Source of the DNA: Iamia sp038233075
Lineage (GTDB): Bacteria > Actinomycetota > Acidimicrobiia > Acidimicrobiales > Iamiaceae
Assembly (NCBI GenBank): GCA_038233075.1
Contig: JBBSMQ010000005.1
Span: 62,001 to 126,000, forward strand
Reading direction: 5' to 3'
DNA length: 64,000 bases
Shown here in pieces: positions 40,244-48,622 of the stretch (position 1 is its first letter; each line of letters begins with the position of its first letter). Position numbers and translations under genes: made by a program. The notes beneath the pieces are model-generated. The model had not been told where the DNA came from. It made no database searches and was given only the letters and a program-made list of their open reading frames with translations.

Positions 40244-41170
40244 GTGGTCGCGCTCGCCGCCCCCTCGGCCGGCACCCTGCTGGCGCCGGCGATCGATCCG
40301 GCCTTCCTCCTGCTCTCGCTGGTGCTGGCCGGCACCTATGCCGGGCTGCTGCGTTCCCGGGCCCAGCGCCACCCGGAGCGACCCTGGCCCCGAGGCCGGA
40401 CCGTCGCCTTCGCCCTCGGCGTGGCCGCCGTCGTGGTCGCCACCCAGCTGGGCCTGGCCCGCTACGACACCTCGCTGCTGAGCCTGCACATGCTCCAGCA
40501 CCTGCTCCTCGGCATGGTGGCCCCTCTCCTCATGGCGCTCGGTGCGCCGATCACCCTCGCTCTCCAGGGCCTGCCCCGCGGGGGCCAGGTCGGCCTGCTC
40601 CGACTCCTGAACCACCCGGTCGCTCGGGCGCTGAGCCATCCGCTGGTCGCATGGTCGGTCTTCAGCCTGAGCCTGTTCGCCCTCTACTTCAGCCCGCTGT
40701 TCGAGGCTTCGGTGCGGAACGACCTGGTCCACACCGGGGTGCACCTGCACTTCCTCGCTGCCGGGTTCCTCTTCTGCTGGTCGGTGCTCGCGGTCGACCA
40801 GGGCCGCCGGCGGGTGGGCCATGCGGTACGGCTGTTGGCCGTGCTGATGACGGTGCCGTTCCACGCCATCCTCGGCCTTGCCCTCCTGGGCGGTGCTGAT
40901 CGGCCCCTGGGCGCGGGGGTGTTCGTCCCCCTCGACGCCTCGTGGGGCAGCACGCTGGCCGCCGACCAGCGGGTCGCGGCCAGCGCCCTGTGGGGCCTCG
41001 GTGAGGTGTGGGGCGCGGTCCTGGTGATCATGGTGGCCGCCGCCTGGATGCGCGACGAGAGCCGGCGCCAGGCCCGGGAGGACGCCCGCCTCGACGCCGC
41101 CGCGTCGACCCGGGACGCGGCGTCGGGGCAGGTCCGGGTGTCGGGTCAAGAGGAGAGGTCGCCGGGATGA
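40244..41170 (+). CDS. CtaG/caa3-type cytochrome c oxidase assembly factor
   Basis: 308 residues with about seven hydrophobic helices and the histidine pattern of the caa3_CtaG family: SLHMLQHLLLGMVAPLLMALGAPITLAL, NDLVHTGVHLHFLAAGFLFCWSV and VPFHAILGLALLGG (parts). These proteins help insert copper or assemble the oxidase, and the gene stands divergent to ctaE, which supports that role. The Arg/Asp-rich C-terminus is cytoplasmic. The GTG start is set by the first hydrophobic segment and the TAGGTT box. Confidence in the family is good; its exact function is less certain. Confidence 0.88.
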   Translation: MVALAAPSAGTLLAPAIDPAFLLLSLVLAGTYAGLLRSRAQRHPERPWPRGRTVAFALGVAAVVVATQLGLARYDTSLLSLHMLQHLLLGMVAPLLMALGAPITLALQGLPRGGQVGLLRLLNHPVARALSHPLVAWSVFSLSLFALYFSPLFEASVRNDLVHTGVHLHFLAAGFLFCWSVLAVDQGRRRVGHAVRLLAVLMTVPFHAILGLALLGGADRPLGAGVFVPLDASWGSTLAADQRVAASALWGLGEVWGAVLVIMVAAAWMRDESRRQAREDARLDAAASTRDAASGQVRVSGQEERSPG

Positions 41171-41223
41171 GAGGTTGCCGCGACGAGAGGGTGCTGGGCG
41201 CCACCATGGTCCCGTCGGAGCCG

Positions 41224-41229
41224 TAGCGT
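41224..41229 (+). promoter_or_regulatory. -10-like box for the ABC exporter operon
   Basis: TAGCGT ending 7 nt before ATG 41237; no Shine-Dalgarno. Confidence 0.4.
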
Positions 41230-41236
41230 CCTGCCC

Positions 41237-42277
41237 ATGACCACCGACGAGTTGGCCATCGAGGTCGCGGGCCTCACCAAGCGCTTCGGTGACGTCGTCG
41301 CGCTGGACGGGGTCGACCTGCGGGTGCGCCAGGGCTCGGTCTACGGCCTGCTCGGCCCCAACGGGGCGGGCAAGACCACGACGGTTCGGGTGCTGACCAC
41401 CATCCTCGCCCCCGACGAGGGCGAGGCCCGGGTGCTGGGCCTCGACGTGGCCACCCGGGCCGACGCCGTGCGCCGGGTCATCGGCCTGGCCGGCCAGTAC
41501 GCGGCGGTCGACGAGCAGCTCACCGCCCGGGAGAACCTGGTGCTGGTCGGCCGCCTCACCCACCAGCGTCGGTCCGGCCTGCGGGCACGGGCCGACGAGC
41601 TGCTCGAGGCCTTCGACCTGGGCCACGCCGCCGACCGTCCGCTCAAGACCTTCTCCGGCGGCATGCGGCGCCGCCTGGACCTGGCCGCCTCGCTGGTCCA
41701 TCGGCCGCCGGTGCTGTTCCTGGACGAGCCCACCACCGGGCTCGACCCCCGCAGCCGGAGCGACCTGTGGGACCTCATCCGCACGCTCGTCGAGGGCGGG
41801 ACGACGGTGCTGCTGACGACGCAGTACCTGGAGGAGGCCGACGTGCTGGCCGAGCGCATCGCCGTGGTCGACCAGGGCCGGGTGATCGCCGAGGGCACCT
41901 CCGAGGAGCTCAAGGCCCAGATGGGCGCGACCGTGCTCGAGCTCACCTTCGCCGACCCACGGTCGGCTTCCGCGGCGGTGGGCGAGGTGGCCCGGGTCCT
42001 GCCCGGGGCCGAGGCCGACGGCACCCTGGTGCGCGTCACCGTCCCCGACGGCACCCACTCCGCCCTGGAGGTGCTGCGGGCCCTCGATGCCGCCGGCACC
42101 GACGTGGCCGGCATGACCCTCCGCGAACCGAGTCTCGACGACGTCTTCCTCTCCCTCACCGGCCGTCCGGCCGAGTCCGGAGACGAGACCCCGCCCGACG
42201 AGGGCGGCACCCGACCTGCCGACGACCCGTCCGACCCCGTCCCGCCCGACCTCGCGCCCACCGGAGGCCGCCGATGA
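41237..42277 (+). CDS. ABC transporter ATP-binding protein (DrrA-like)
   Basis: 346 residues. The ATPase has Walker A GPNGAGKTT, the signature TFSGGMRRRLDLAASLVH, Walker B VLFLDEPTTGLDP and the switch His in LLTTQYLEEADVL. The C-terminal DUF4162-like extension (LELTFADPRSASAAVGEVARV) and its drug-exporter layout match daunorubicin-resistance type DrrA proteins. The last 40 residues are Pro/Asp-rich. It powers export through the permease encoded next (ATGA overlap). The substrate, drug or lipid, is unknown. Confidence 0.94.
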   Translation: MTTDELAIEVAGLTKRFGDVVALDGVDLRVRQGSVYGLLGPNGAGKTTTVRVLTTILAPDEGEARVLGLDVATRADAVRRVIGLAGQYAAVDEQLTARENLVLVGRLTHQRRSGLRARADELLEAFDLGHAADRPLKTFSGGMRRRLDLAASLVHRPPVLFLDEPTTGLDPRSRSDLWDLIRTLVEGGTTVLLTTQYLEEADVLAERIAVVDQGRVIAEGTSEELKAQMGATVLELTFADPRSASAAVGEVARVLPGAEADGTLVRVTVPDGTHSALEVLRALDAAGTDVAGMTLREPSLDDVFLSLTGRPAESGDETPPDEGGTRPADDPSDPVPPDLAPTGGRR

Positions 42278-43155
42278 CCGCCACCGCCACCCCGGCCACG
42301 CCGTCGAGCGTGATCGCCCCCACCGACGGGTCGACCGTCGAGGGCGGTTCCCGCCTCGTCTGGGCCGTGCGCGACACGCTGGCCATGGCCCAGCGCAACC
42401 TGCTCCACATCACCCGGGTGCCCCAGCTGCTGGTGTTCACCTTCATCCAGCCGGTGATGTTCGTGCTGCTGTTCCGCTACGTGTTCGGCGGCGCCATCCC
42501 CATCCCGGGCCTCTCCTACGTCAACTACCTGATGCCCGGGATCTTCGGCCAGACGGTGATGTTCGGAGCGGCCAACACCGCGGTGGGCCTGGCCGACGAC
42601 CTGGGCACCGGCATCATCGAGCGCTTCCGGTCGCTGCCCATGGCCCGCCTAGCCGTCCTGTCCGGGCGCACGCTGGCCGACCTGGCCCGCAGCTGCGTCG
42701 TGGTGGCCGTGATGCTGCTGGTGGGCTTCGCGGTGGGGTTCCGTCCGGACGGGAGCGTTCTCAACATCGCCGCTGGCATCGTCATCGTGCTCGGCTTCGC
42801 CTTCGGCCTCTCCTGGCTGTTCGCCAACGTGGGCCTGCGGGCGCCCAACGCCGAGGCGGCCCAGGCCGTCGCCTTCCCCATCATGTTCCCGCTGACCTTC
42901 GCCTCCTCGGCGTTCGTGCCGGTGAACACCATGCCGGGATGGCTCCAGGGCTTTGCGGCCCATCAGCCCGTCACCGTCGTCATCAACGCGGCCCGCTCGT
43001 TGATGCTGGGCCCGGAGGCCACCGCCCAGCTGCGAGAGGCCGGGGTGTTCACCACCTCGGGCACCAGCTACGTGATCCAGGCCTTCGCCTGGATCGCCGT
43101 CATCGTCGGCATCGCCGCCCCCCTGGCCGTCCGCCGCTACCGCCGCACCGTCTGA
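42274..43155 (+). CDS. ABC-2 type permease (DrrB-like)
   Basis: 293 residues with six hydrophobic helices and the ABC-2 pattern: VPQLLVFTFIQPVMFVLLFRYVFGG, the PMARLAVLSGRTLADLARS coupling segment, FGLSWLFANVGLRAPNAEAAQ and the ABC-2 motif FPLTFASSAFVPVNTMPGWLQGFAAHQPVTVVINAARSLMLG (in part). It partners the preceding ATPase, overlapping it by ATGA with GGAGG just upstream. The pair resembles DrrAB exporters. No antibiotic biosynthesis genes are nearby, so general lipid or drug efflux is as likely. Confidence 0.93.
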   Translation: MTATATPATPSSVIAPTDGSTVEGGSRLVWAVRDTLAMAQRNLLHITRVPQLLVFTFIQPVMFVLLFRYVFGGAIPIPGLSYVNYLMPGIFGQTVMFGAANTAVGLADDLGTGIIERFRSLPMARLAVLSGRTLADLARSCVVVAVMLLVGFAVGFRPDGSVLNIAAGIVIVLGFAFGLSWLFANVGLRAPNAEAAQAVAFPIMFPLTFASSAFVPVNTMPGWLQGFAAHQPVTVVINAARSLMLGPEATAQLREAGVFTTSGTSYVIQAFAWIAVIVGIAAPLAVRRYRRTV

Positions 43156-43286
43156 CCCTCTCCCAGCGGACAGGCGGGACCAGGGCGAATGCGACCACGA
43201 CGAGCGAGCTGGGCATCTCCGCGACGGCCCGTGCGAACCGGGCGGACCCGTCCGCGGGCCCCGGCCGCGGCTCGTCCAGGCACCGA

Positions 43287-43742
43287 TCATCCCGCCCGGG
43301 GGTCCGGCCCCTGGTCGCGCACGGTCCGGGCGATCTCGTTGACGTAGGTCGGGAACTGTTGGAGGACGTCGCCGATCGCCTCGGCGACGAGGTCGACCCG
43401 CACATCGACGTAGTGGTGCACTAGCACGTTGCGGAGACCGGCAGCAGGAGCCAGCCGCTCGGCCGATTCCGGGTCGAGCACCCCGGCGGTGGCCAGGTCG
43501 AGGAACGACTGTCGGCCCGTGTCCGGGGCGCGCCCGAGCAGGGCCACGGCCAGGTGGGCGTTGACGTCGAAGGCCAGGTCGACGATCACCTGGAGGAGGC
43601 GCTCGGCGGCGGCGCGGGTCAGGGGCTCGGCGTCGAGGCGGGCCGCATCAACGCCCTCGAGCTCGGCCAGGGACGACAGGGCCTCCTCGATGAGCCGCAG
43701 CCGGCGGAGCACGGTGTCGACATCGATGCGGCTCGGTGTCAT
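43287..43742 (-). CDS. hepT: HepT-like HEPN toxin (DUF86)
   Basis: 151 residues, all helical. The HEPN RNase signature R-x(4)-H-x-Y is present in GLRNVLVHHYVDV. HepT toxins are RNases that degrade RNA or block growth until their Tyr is AMPylated by the partner MntA. The ATG overlaps the stop of the nucleotidyltransferase gene (ATGA), in the usual antitoxin-first order. The 131-bp gap to the ABC permease holds only short GC inverted repeats. The operon is likely self-regulated, but no operator is obvious. Confidence 0.88.
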   Translation of the reverse strand: MTPSRIDVDTVLRRLRLIEEALSSLAELEGVDAARLDAEPLTRAAAERLLQVIVDLAFDVNAHLAVALLGRAPDTGRQSFLDLATAGVLDPESAERLAPAAGLRNVLVHHYVDVRVDLVAEAIGDVLQQFPTYVNEIARTVRDQGPDPRAG

Positions 43743-44143
43743 CGCGCCATGCGCTCCAGGTCGAGCGCCCGGAAGCGGGCGGTGTCGCGGCGGTGGCCGA
43801 GGGCCGCCATCTGGGCCTCGGCGTACACCCCGGGCCGGCTCTCGTAGAGGGGGACCCCCACCAGCGCCTCGGCGTCGAGCACGGGCTGGTCTCCGGAGAC
43901 GACAGCGACGTCGATGGCGTCGTAGCCGGTCGTGGCCACCAGCAGGTCGACGAGCTCGAGCAGCCGGACGGGCCCGGAGAAGCCGACGCCGACGTCGAGG
44001 TCGGAGGGATCGCCGTGGGTCCGTGCCGCGCTGCCGAAGGCGCCCATGAAGGCCACGCCGAGGTCGCGGAAGTCGGCATCGAGGGCCCCGGCCTCCAGGG
44101 CGCGCTGCAGCCGGGCCAGCGCAGAGCGGGCGTCGACGGGCAC
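43739..44143 (-). CDS. mntA: MntA-like nucleotidyltransferase antitoxin
   Basis: 134 residues. The minimal nucleotidyltransferase motif GSAARTHGDPSDLDVGV (G-S-x10-D-x-D) and the third acidic residue in IDVAVVSGD are present. In characterised HepT-MntA pairs this enzyme inactivates the toxin by adding AMP groups to its Tyr. The GTG start is upstream of the domain by about 30 residues. It overlaps hepT by 4 bp. The intact motif suggests a working antitoxin. Confidence 0.88.
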   Translation of the reverse strand: MPVDARSALARLQRALEAGALDADFRDLGVAFMGAFGSAARTHGDPSDLDVGVGFSGPVRLLELVDLLVATTGYDAIDVAVVSGDQPVLDAEALVGVPLYESRPGVYAEAQMAALGHRRDTARFRALDLERMAR

Positions 44144-44215
44144 CTCAGGAGGTTACGGCGGCCCCGGCGACCGTCGCGGTAAGGCCGGGACCGGGTGCAC
44201 CCCGCCGGGTCGGCG

Positions 44216-44800
44216 TCAGGCTCTGACCCCGCCCGGGCTGCGGTAGAGCACGTGGCGGCGCAGGGGGTGGCCCGGCTCCAGGCGCGGGTGGTCGAAGTCG
44301 TCGGCCGGGTCGTGGGTGAGGCCGATCTTCTCCATGACCCGGCGGCTGCGGTGGTTGTCGACCGAGGTGAACGAGACCACCTCGTCGAGGCCCAGCGCGC
44401 CGAGGGCCAGGGCCAGCACGGCCGTCGCCCCTTCGGTGGCCAGGCCCCGGTCCCACGCTTCCTGGGCCAGACGCCAGCCGATCTCCACGCACGGCGTGAA
44501 GTGGGCCTCGAACCCCGGTGGGTTCAGCCCGATGAAGCCCACGAAGTCGGCCTCCCCCGGCACCTCCGCCGCCCACAGGCCCCAGCCCCGCTCCCGGAGG
44601 TCGTGGCCCTTGGCGTCGGCGAAGGCATCGCTGTCCGCTCGGCTGAGCAGGCGCGGCATCAGCTCCATGACCACCGGGTCGACGTTGAGGGCGGCGAAGG
44701 GCTCGCGGTCCGACGCCCGCCATCCTCGCAGCAGCAGGCGGGGCGTGCGGAGGCTCCTCACCTCTCCCTCGGACGGAACCGGGCCGGGCACGGGTGGCAC
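44216..44800 (-). CDS. GNAT-family N-acetyltransferase (RimJ-like)
   Basis: 194 residues. After a Pro-rich start the RimJ/RimL-type fold follows: LRTPRLLLRGWRASDREPFAALN, WAAEVPGEADFVGFIGLNPPG, EIGWRLAQEAWDRGLATEGATAVLALAL and EVVSFTSVDNHRSRRVMEKIGL (all shown in part). It binds acetyl-CoA and acetylates an amine, perhaps a protein N-terminus or small molecule. GTG 44800 is 6 bp after the HAD gene stop, so they share an operon. GTG 44761 (VRSLRTPRL) is an alternative start nearer the domain. Confidence 0.88.
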   Translation of the reverse strand: MPPVPGPVPSEGEVRSLRTPRLLLRGWRASDREPFAALNVDPVVMELMPRLLSRADSDAFADAKGHDLRERGWGLWAAEVPGEADFVGFIGLNPPGFEAHFTPCVEIGWRLAQEAWDRGLATEGATAVLALALGALGLDEVVSFTSVDNHRSRRVMEKIGLTHDPADDFDHPRLEPGHPLRRHVLYRSPGGVRA

Positions 44801-44806
44801 CGGGCC

Positions 44807-45619
44807 TCAGCCGAGGTGGTCGAGCACGGCGACCCAGCCCCCGTCGGCGGCCGAGCCGATGACGTGGTCGGCGCGGTCGAGGGCGGACTGGTGGGCGACC
44901 TCGGGGACCAGGGCAACCGCGGCCCCGTCGAGGAGCTCGAGGTCGTTGGAGCCGTCGCCGACGGCCAGGACGCGAGCCGGGTCGAGGTCGTGGGTGGCGC
45001 AGAAGGCGGCCACCCCGTCCCACTTCGACTGCCCGTGGGGGGCGACGGTGATGGTGCCCATCCCGGGGAAGTCGAGCGAGCGGTCGAGGTGGGTCTCGGC
45101 CACGTCGCCCACGGCGTCGGCCGCCTCCACGCACTCGCCGTGGGGCAGGCCGATCATGCTGAAGCCGAGCACGGCCTCCTCGCCTACGGCTCGGTCGAGG
45201 TCCACCGGTGGGCCACCGATCGCCCGAGCGTGGTCCGGGTGCGTCGACGGCGTGGCGCTCAGCACGGCATCGACGTCGGGCCGATCGACGTAGACGACCG
45301 GGTCACGGCCGACGGAGCGGAAGGCGGCCAGCACCTCGACGGCCTGGTCTGTTGGGTACGGCGCCCGGTGGAACCGGGTGCCGTCAGCCAGGTCGACGCC
45401 GAGCGCACCGTTCAGCACCACCGCCGGGGGCGTCAGGCCGACGGTCGCCAGCGGACGGCGGGTGCTGGTGAGCCGACGGCCCGTCGCCACCAGCAGCGGC
45501 ACGCCCCGTTCTGCCAGCGTGTGCACGGCGGCGACGACCGCGGGCTCGACGTGGTCGTCGTTGTGCCACAGCGTCCCGTCGAGGTCGGTGACGACCAGGC
45601 TGACCTCCGACGTGCACAT
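44807..45619 (-). CDS. HAD-superfamily hydrolase (Cof-like, type IIB)
   Basis: 270 residues. Motif I is VVTDLDGTLWHND, motif II LLVATGRRLTS, motif III in HGQSKWDGVAAFC and motif IV AVGDGSNDLELL, with a IIB cap between. Cof-type HADs dephosphorylate sugar phosphates, FMN or pyridoxal phosphate. The ATG has a CAGGCT box 6 nt upstream on its strand. It precedes the acetyltransferase gene in one operon. The specific substrate is unknown. Confidence 0.93.
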   Translation of the reverse strand: MCTSEVSLVVTDLDGTLWHNDDHVEPAVVAAVHTLAERGVPLLVATGRRLTSTRRPLATVGLTPPAVVLNGALGVDLADGTRFHRAPYPTDQAVEVLAAFRSVGRDPVVYVDRPDVDAVLSATPSTHPDHARAIGGPPVDLDRAVGEEAVLGFSMIGLPHGECVEAADAVGDVAETHLDRSLDFPGMGTITVAPHGQSKWDGVAAFCATHDLDPARVLAVGDGSNDLELLDGAAVALVPEVAHQSALDRADHVIGSAADGGWVAVLDHLG

Positions 45620-45681
45620 CGGGCGAGCCTGGCGGGGCGAGCGCCGCCCGGCAAGCCGGTTGCGCGTGGGAGGAGGGGGGC

Positions 45682-47808
45682 TCAGCCCCAGGTGCCGTAG
45701 TTGGGGGCGCCGGCCGTCATCTGGACGTCGTGGGGGTGGCTCTCGCGTAGGCCGGCGCCGGAGATGCGGACGAAGCGCGCCCGCTGCTTGAGCTCGGGCA
45801 CCGTCGGCGTGCCGCAGTAGCCCATCGCGGTCCGCAAGCCACCGACGAGCTGGTACACGACGTTGGCCACCGGTCCCTTGTAGGCGACCCGACCCTCGAT
45901 GCCCTCGGGCACCAGCTTCTCGGCCTCGGTGACATCGCCCTGGAAGTACCGGTCCTTCGAGAACGAGCGGTCCTTCATGGCCCCCATGGAGCCCATCCCC
46001 CGGTACTCCTTGAACCGCTCGCCCTGGTGGAAGACGACCTCGCCCGGGGCCTCGTCGACCCCGGCCAGCAGGCTGCCCACCATCACCACGTCGGCCCCGG
46101 CGGCGATGGCCTTGGCCACGTCGCCGGAGGACTGGAGCCCGCCGTCGGCGATGATGGTGGCCCCTCGGCGGGCCGCGGCCACCGCGCAGTCGTAGATCGC
46201 CGTCAGCTGCGGCACCCCGACCCCCGCCACCACCCGCGTCGTGCAGATGGAGTTGTGGACGATCACGTTCTCGGCGACGAAGCTATGGGTGTCGCAGTCG
46301 ACCTCGATGTCGTACACGGGCACCTCGAGCCCCAGCTCGCGGCGCTCGAGCTGCTCCACCGACCTGAACTCACCGATCACCTCCTGGCCAGTGGCCACGG
46401 CGAGGGTGGAGGGGTCAGCCGTCGAGTGAGCGGGCAGCTCGAAGGCGATGGACCGGGGGGCGAGGAGGGTTGCCCGCTCGGCCGCGCCGATCTCCTTCCA
46501 CACCAGCTTCGACGTCGACAGGCGGGTGGGCTTCTCCAGCACGGAGACGTACCCCGCCCCCGACACCGTGGCCGGACTGGTGGTGGACAGGTCGCCGACG
46601 AAGAACTGGTGGTCGGCGGTCATCACCATCGGGCGCCCCGATGCCCCGTGGCGCACGGACATCACCTGGCGGACGCCGGTGCACCAGGCCCTGCGGACGG
46701 TGACCGGTTCACCGTGCATGTTGATCACCCGGTCGCCGGCCGTCACATCCTCGATCGCCTTGTAGGTGCCGTCGGACATGAGGATCCGCGTGCCGGCGGC
46801 GAAGCATCCAGGCCCCACTCCGGCCTTCACCGCGTCGGCGCCGGCGTCGAGGAGGGCGTCGGTGGCGGCGCCGGTGGCCACGTTGCCGGCGATGATGTCC
46901 ACCTGGTGGCCGTGGCGGTCCTTGAACAGCTTCACCATGTCGAGTACGCCCTGGGAGTGGCCGTGCGAGGTGTCGACGACGAGCACGTCGACGCCGGCCT
47001 CGACCACGGCGGCAGCGCGCTCCAGGGCGTCGCCGCCGACACCGATGGCGGCGCCGCAGCGCAGCCGGTGGCGATCGTCGTGGGTCGAGTCCGGGTACTG
47101 GGTGCGCTTCTTGATGTCCTTGACGGTGATGAGACCGCAGAGGCGGCCGTCGTCGTCGACCACCGGCAGCTTCTCGACCCGGTGCTCCCAGAGCAGCGCC
47201 TTGGCCTCCTCCAGGGTGGTGCCCGGGGGTGCGGTGACCAGCGGCGGCCGCCGCATCACCTCGGCGATGGGCTGGTCGACGTCGTCGATGAAGCGGAGGT
47301 CCCGGTTGGTGAGCAGTCCGACCAGGTGGCCCTCCGGGTCGGTGATGGGCACCCCGGAGATCCGGTAGTGGGCCATCAGCTCGAGGGCCCGGGTGACCGG
47401 CGCCTCGGGAGGGAGGGTGACGGGGTCGACGATCATCCCCGACTGCGAGCGCTTGACCTTGTCGACCTCGGCCACCTGCTCGTCGATCGAGAGGTTGCGG
47501 TGGATGATGCCGAGCCCGCCCAGCCGGGCCAGGGCGATGGCGAGGCGACCCTCGGTGACGGTGTCCATGGCGGCGGACACGATGGGCACGGCCAGCTCGA
47601 TGCGCGGGGTGAGCCGGGTGTGGGTGGAGACCTCGCCGGGGGTGACCGCCGAGGCATCGGGCACGAGCAGGACGTCGTCGAAGGTCAGCCCTTCCTTGGC
47701 GAACTTCGGAGGGTGGCCCGCGGGCCCCTTGGGGACGTCGGGAAAGCTCGTGGGACGGTCGCCGAGCGGCTCCCCCTCCTCGGTGGCCGGTCCGTCGCTG
47801 TCTCCCAT
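45682..47808 (-). CDS. guaB: IMP dehydrogenase precursor interrupted by an intein
   Basis: 708 codons. Host parts: residues 1-334 (GLTFDDVLLVPDAS, two CBS domains with HYRISGVPITDPEG and EHRVEKLPVVDDDG, VDTSHGHSQGV, GNVATGAA, ending VKAGVGPG) and 520-708 (SICTTRVVAGVGVPQ, IIADGGLQSSGDVAKAIAAGAD, FKEYRGMGSMGAM, C-terminal YCGTPTVPELK). Together they make a normal 523-residue IMPDH that converts IMP to XMP, the first step to GMP. Residues 335-519 are a mini-intein placed between GPG and S-I-C, so the catalytic Cys (522) is the third residue of the C-extein and activity requires splicing. The ATG has TAGGAT 6 nt upstream. guaB3 and guaA lie 2-5 kb away on the other strand. Confidence 0.97.
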   Translation of the reverse strand: MGDSDGPATEEGEPLGDRPTSFPDVPKGPAGHPPKFAKEGLTFDDVLLVPDASAVTPGEVSTHTRLTPRIELAVPIVSAAMDTVTEGRLAIALARLGGLGIIHRNLSIDEQVAEVDKVKRSQSGMIVDPVTLPPEAPVTRALELMAHYRISGVPITDPEGHLVGLLTNRDLRFIDDVDQPIAEVMRRPPLVTAPPGTTLEEAKALLWEHRVEKLPVVDDDGRLCGLITVKDIKKRTQYPDSTHDDRHRLRCGAAIGVGGDALERAAAVVEAGVDVLVVDTSHGHSQGVLDMVKLFKDRHGHQVDIIAGNVATGAATDALLDAGADAVKAGVGPGCFAAGTRILMSDGTYKAIEDVTAGDRVINMHGEPVTVRRAWCTGVRQVMSVRHGASGRPMVMTADHQFFVGDLSTTSPATVSGAGYVSVLEKPTRLSTSKLVWKEIGAAERATLLAPRSIAFELPAHSTADPSTLAVATGQEVIGEFRSVEQLERRELGLEVPVYDIEVDCDTHSFVAENVIVHNSICTTRVVAGVGVPQLTAIYDCAVAAARRGATIIADGGLQSSGDVAKAIAAGADVVMVGSLLAGVDEAPGEVVFHQGERFKEYRGMGSMGAMKDRSFSKDRYFQGDVTEAEKLVPEGIEGRVAYKGPVANVVYQLVGGLRTAMGYCGTPTVPELKQRARFVRISGAGLRESHPHDVQMTAGAPNYGTWG
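46252..46806 (-). other. mini-intein within GuaB, 185 residues
   Basis: The insert begins CFAAGTRILMSDGTYKAIED (block A, Cys1), contains T63-A-D-H66 in VMTADHQFFVG (block B), VYDIEVDCDTHSFVAE (block F, Asp166 and His174) and ends VIVHN (block G, penultimate His184 and Asn185). The first C-extein residue is Ser. All residues needed for protein splicing by the standard pathway are therefore present. No LAGLIDADG or HNH endonuclease is found between blocks B and F, only about 95 residues of linker. The insertion is in-frame, without stops, at the active-site loop of the host. Confidence 0.95.
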
Positions 47809-47814
47809 CGGATG

Positions 47815-47820
47815 ATCCTA
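47815..47820 (-). promoter_or_regulatory. -10-like box for guaB
   Basis: TAGGAT on the minus strand, 6 nt before ATG 47808; no Shine-Dalgarno. Leaderless pattern. Confidence 0.45.
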
Positions 47821-47904
47821 GTGGCAACCGTCGTCCGGAGAAAGGCTCCGTCCGGACCCGGATCGGGTACCGCCATCCCCGGCCGTCCTGCCAGGCTGGC
47901 CGGG

Positions 47905-48548
47905 ATGGACGTCGAGGAGACCCCGTGCCCACCCGGCCCCTGGGGTCGGCCCGCCGAGGAGCTGGCCCGGGCCGGCCCGGCGGTCCTGGGATGGGCCACC
48001 CGATACCTCTCGGAGGTGGGAGACCACCCCGTGCTGGCGCGGGTGGAGCCGGGGTGGGTTCGGGCCCAGCTGCCCGAGCACCCGCCGGAGACGCCCGAGG
48101 CGTGGGAGGAGATCCTCGCCGACCTCGACCGGGTGGTCGTGCCCGGCACCTCCCACTGGCAGTCGCCCCGCAGGTCCCGCTGGGTCGCCGGTTCCGGGCC
48201 CTCAAGGTGTGGGCCGTGATCCGGCGCTTCGGCGCCGACGGGCTGCGCCGGGCGGTGCGGGGCCACATCGCGCTGGCACAGGACCTCGCGGGCCGCCTGG
48301 CCGGCGACGACCGGTTCGTCCTGACCGTCCCCACCCCGCTCAACCTCGTGTGCTTCGCCTCCGTCGGTGGGGACGAGGCCAGTGCCGCCCTGCTCGAGGC
48401 CCTGAACGGGACCGGTCGGGTGTTCCTGACCCACACCCGCATCGACGGTCGCTTCCTGCTGCGCGCCTCCATCGGCCAGACCTCCACGACCGCAGCCGAC
48501 GTCGACGAGCTGTGGGACCTGCTCGACCGGTGGGCCCCACCGGCCTGA
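47905..48548 (+). pseudogene. PLP-dependent (aromatic amino acid type) decarboxylase with internal deletion
   Basis: ATG 47905 opens an N-terminal segment of about 90 residues ending in VVPGTSHWQSPR, the start of the decarboxylase domain. At about 48170 the homology jumps directly to the C-terminal region in another frame: VPLGRRFRALKVWAVIRRFGADGLRRAVRGHIALAQDLA through LWDLLDRWAPPA (parts). The missing middle, roughly 300 residues, would contain the PLP-binding Lys. The first frame runs on to a stop at 48217-48219. The remnant cannot be catalytic. The deletion and frameshift join at a GC-rich point without an obvious repeat. Confidence 0.85.
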
Positions 48549-48622
48549 GAGAGGAGCGGGTCGACGACCGGTGCGGCGCCTCGGCGTGCCCTCAGCGTCG
48601 GGGGCGGGCATCCTGGTCGCCG

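Noticed and set aside
46252..46806. Homing endonuclease within the intein
   Set aside because: No LAGLIDADG, HNH or GIY-YIG motif; the linker between splicing blocks is too short.
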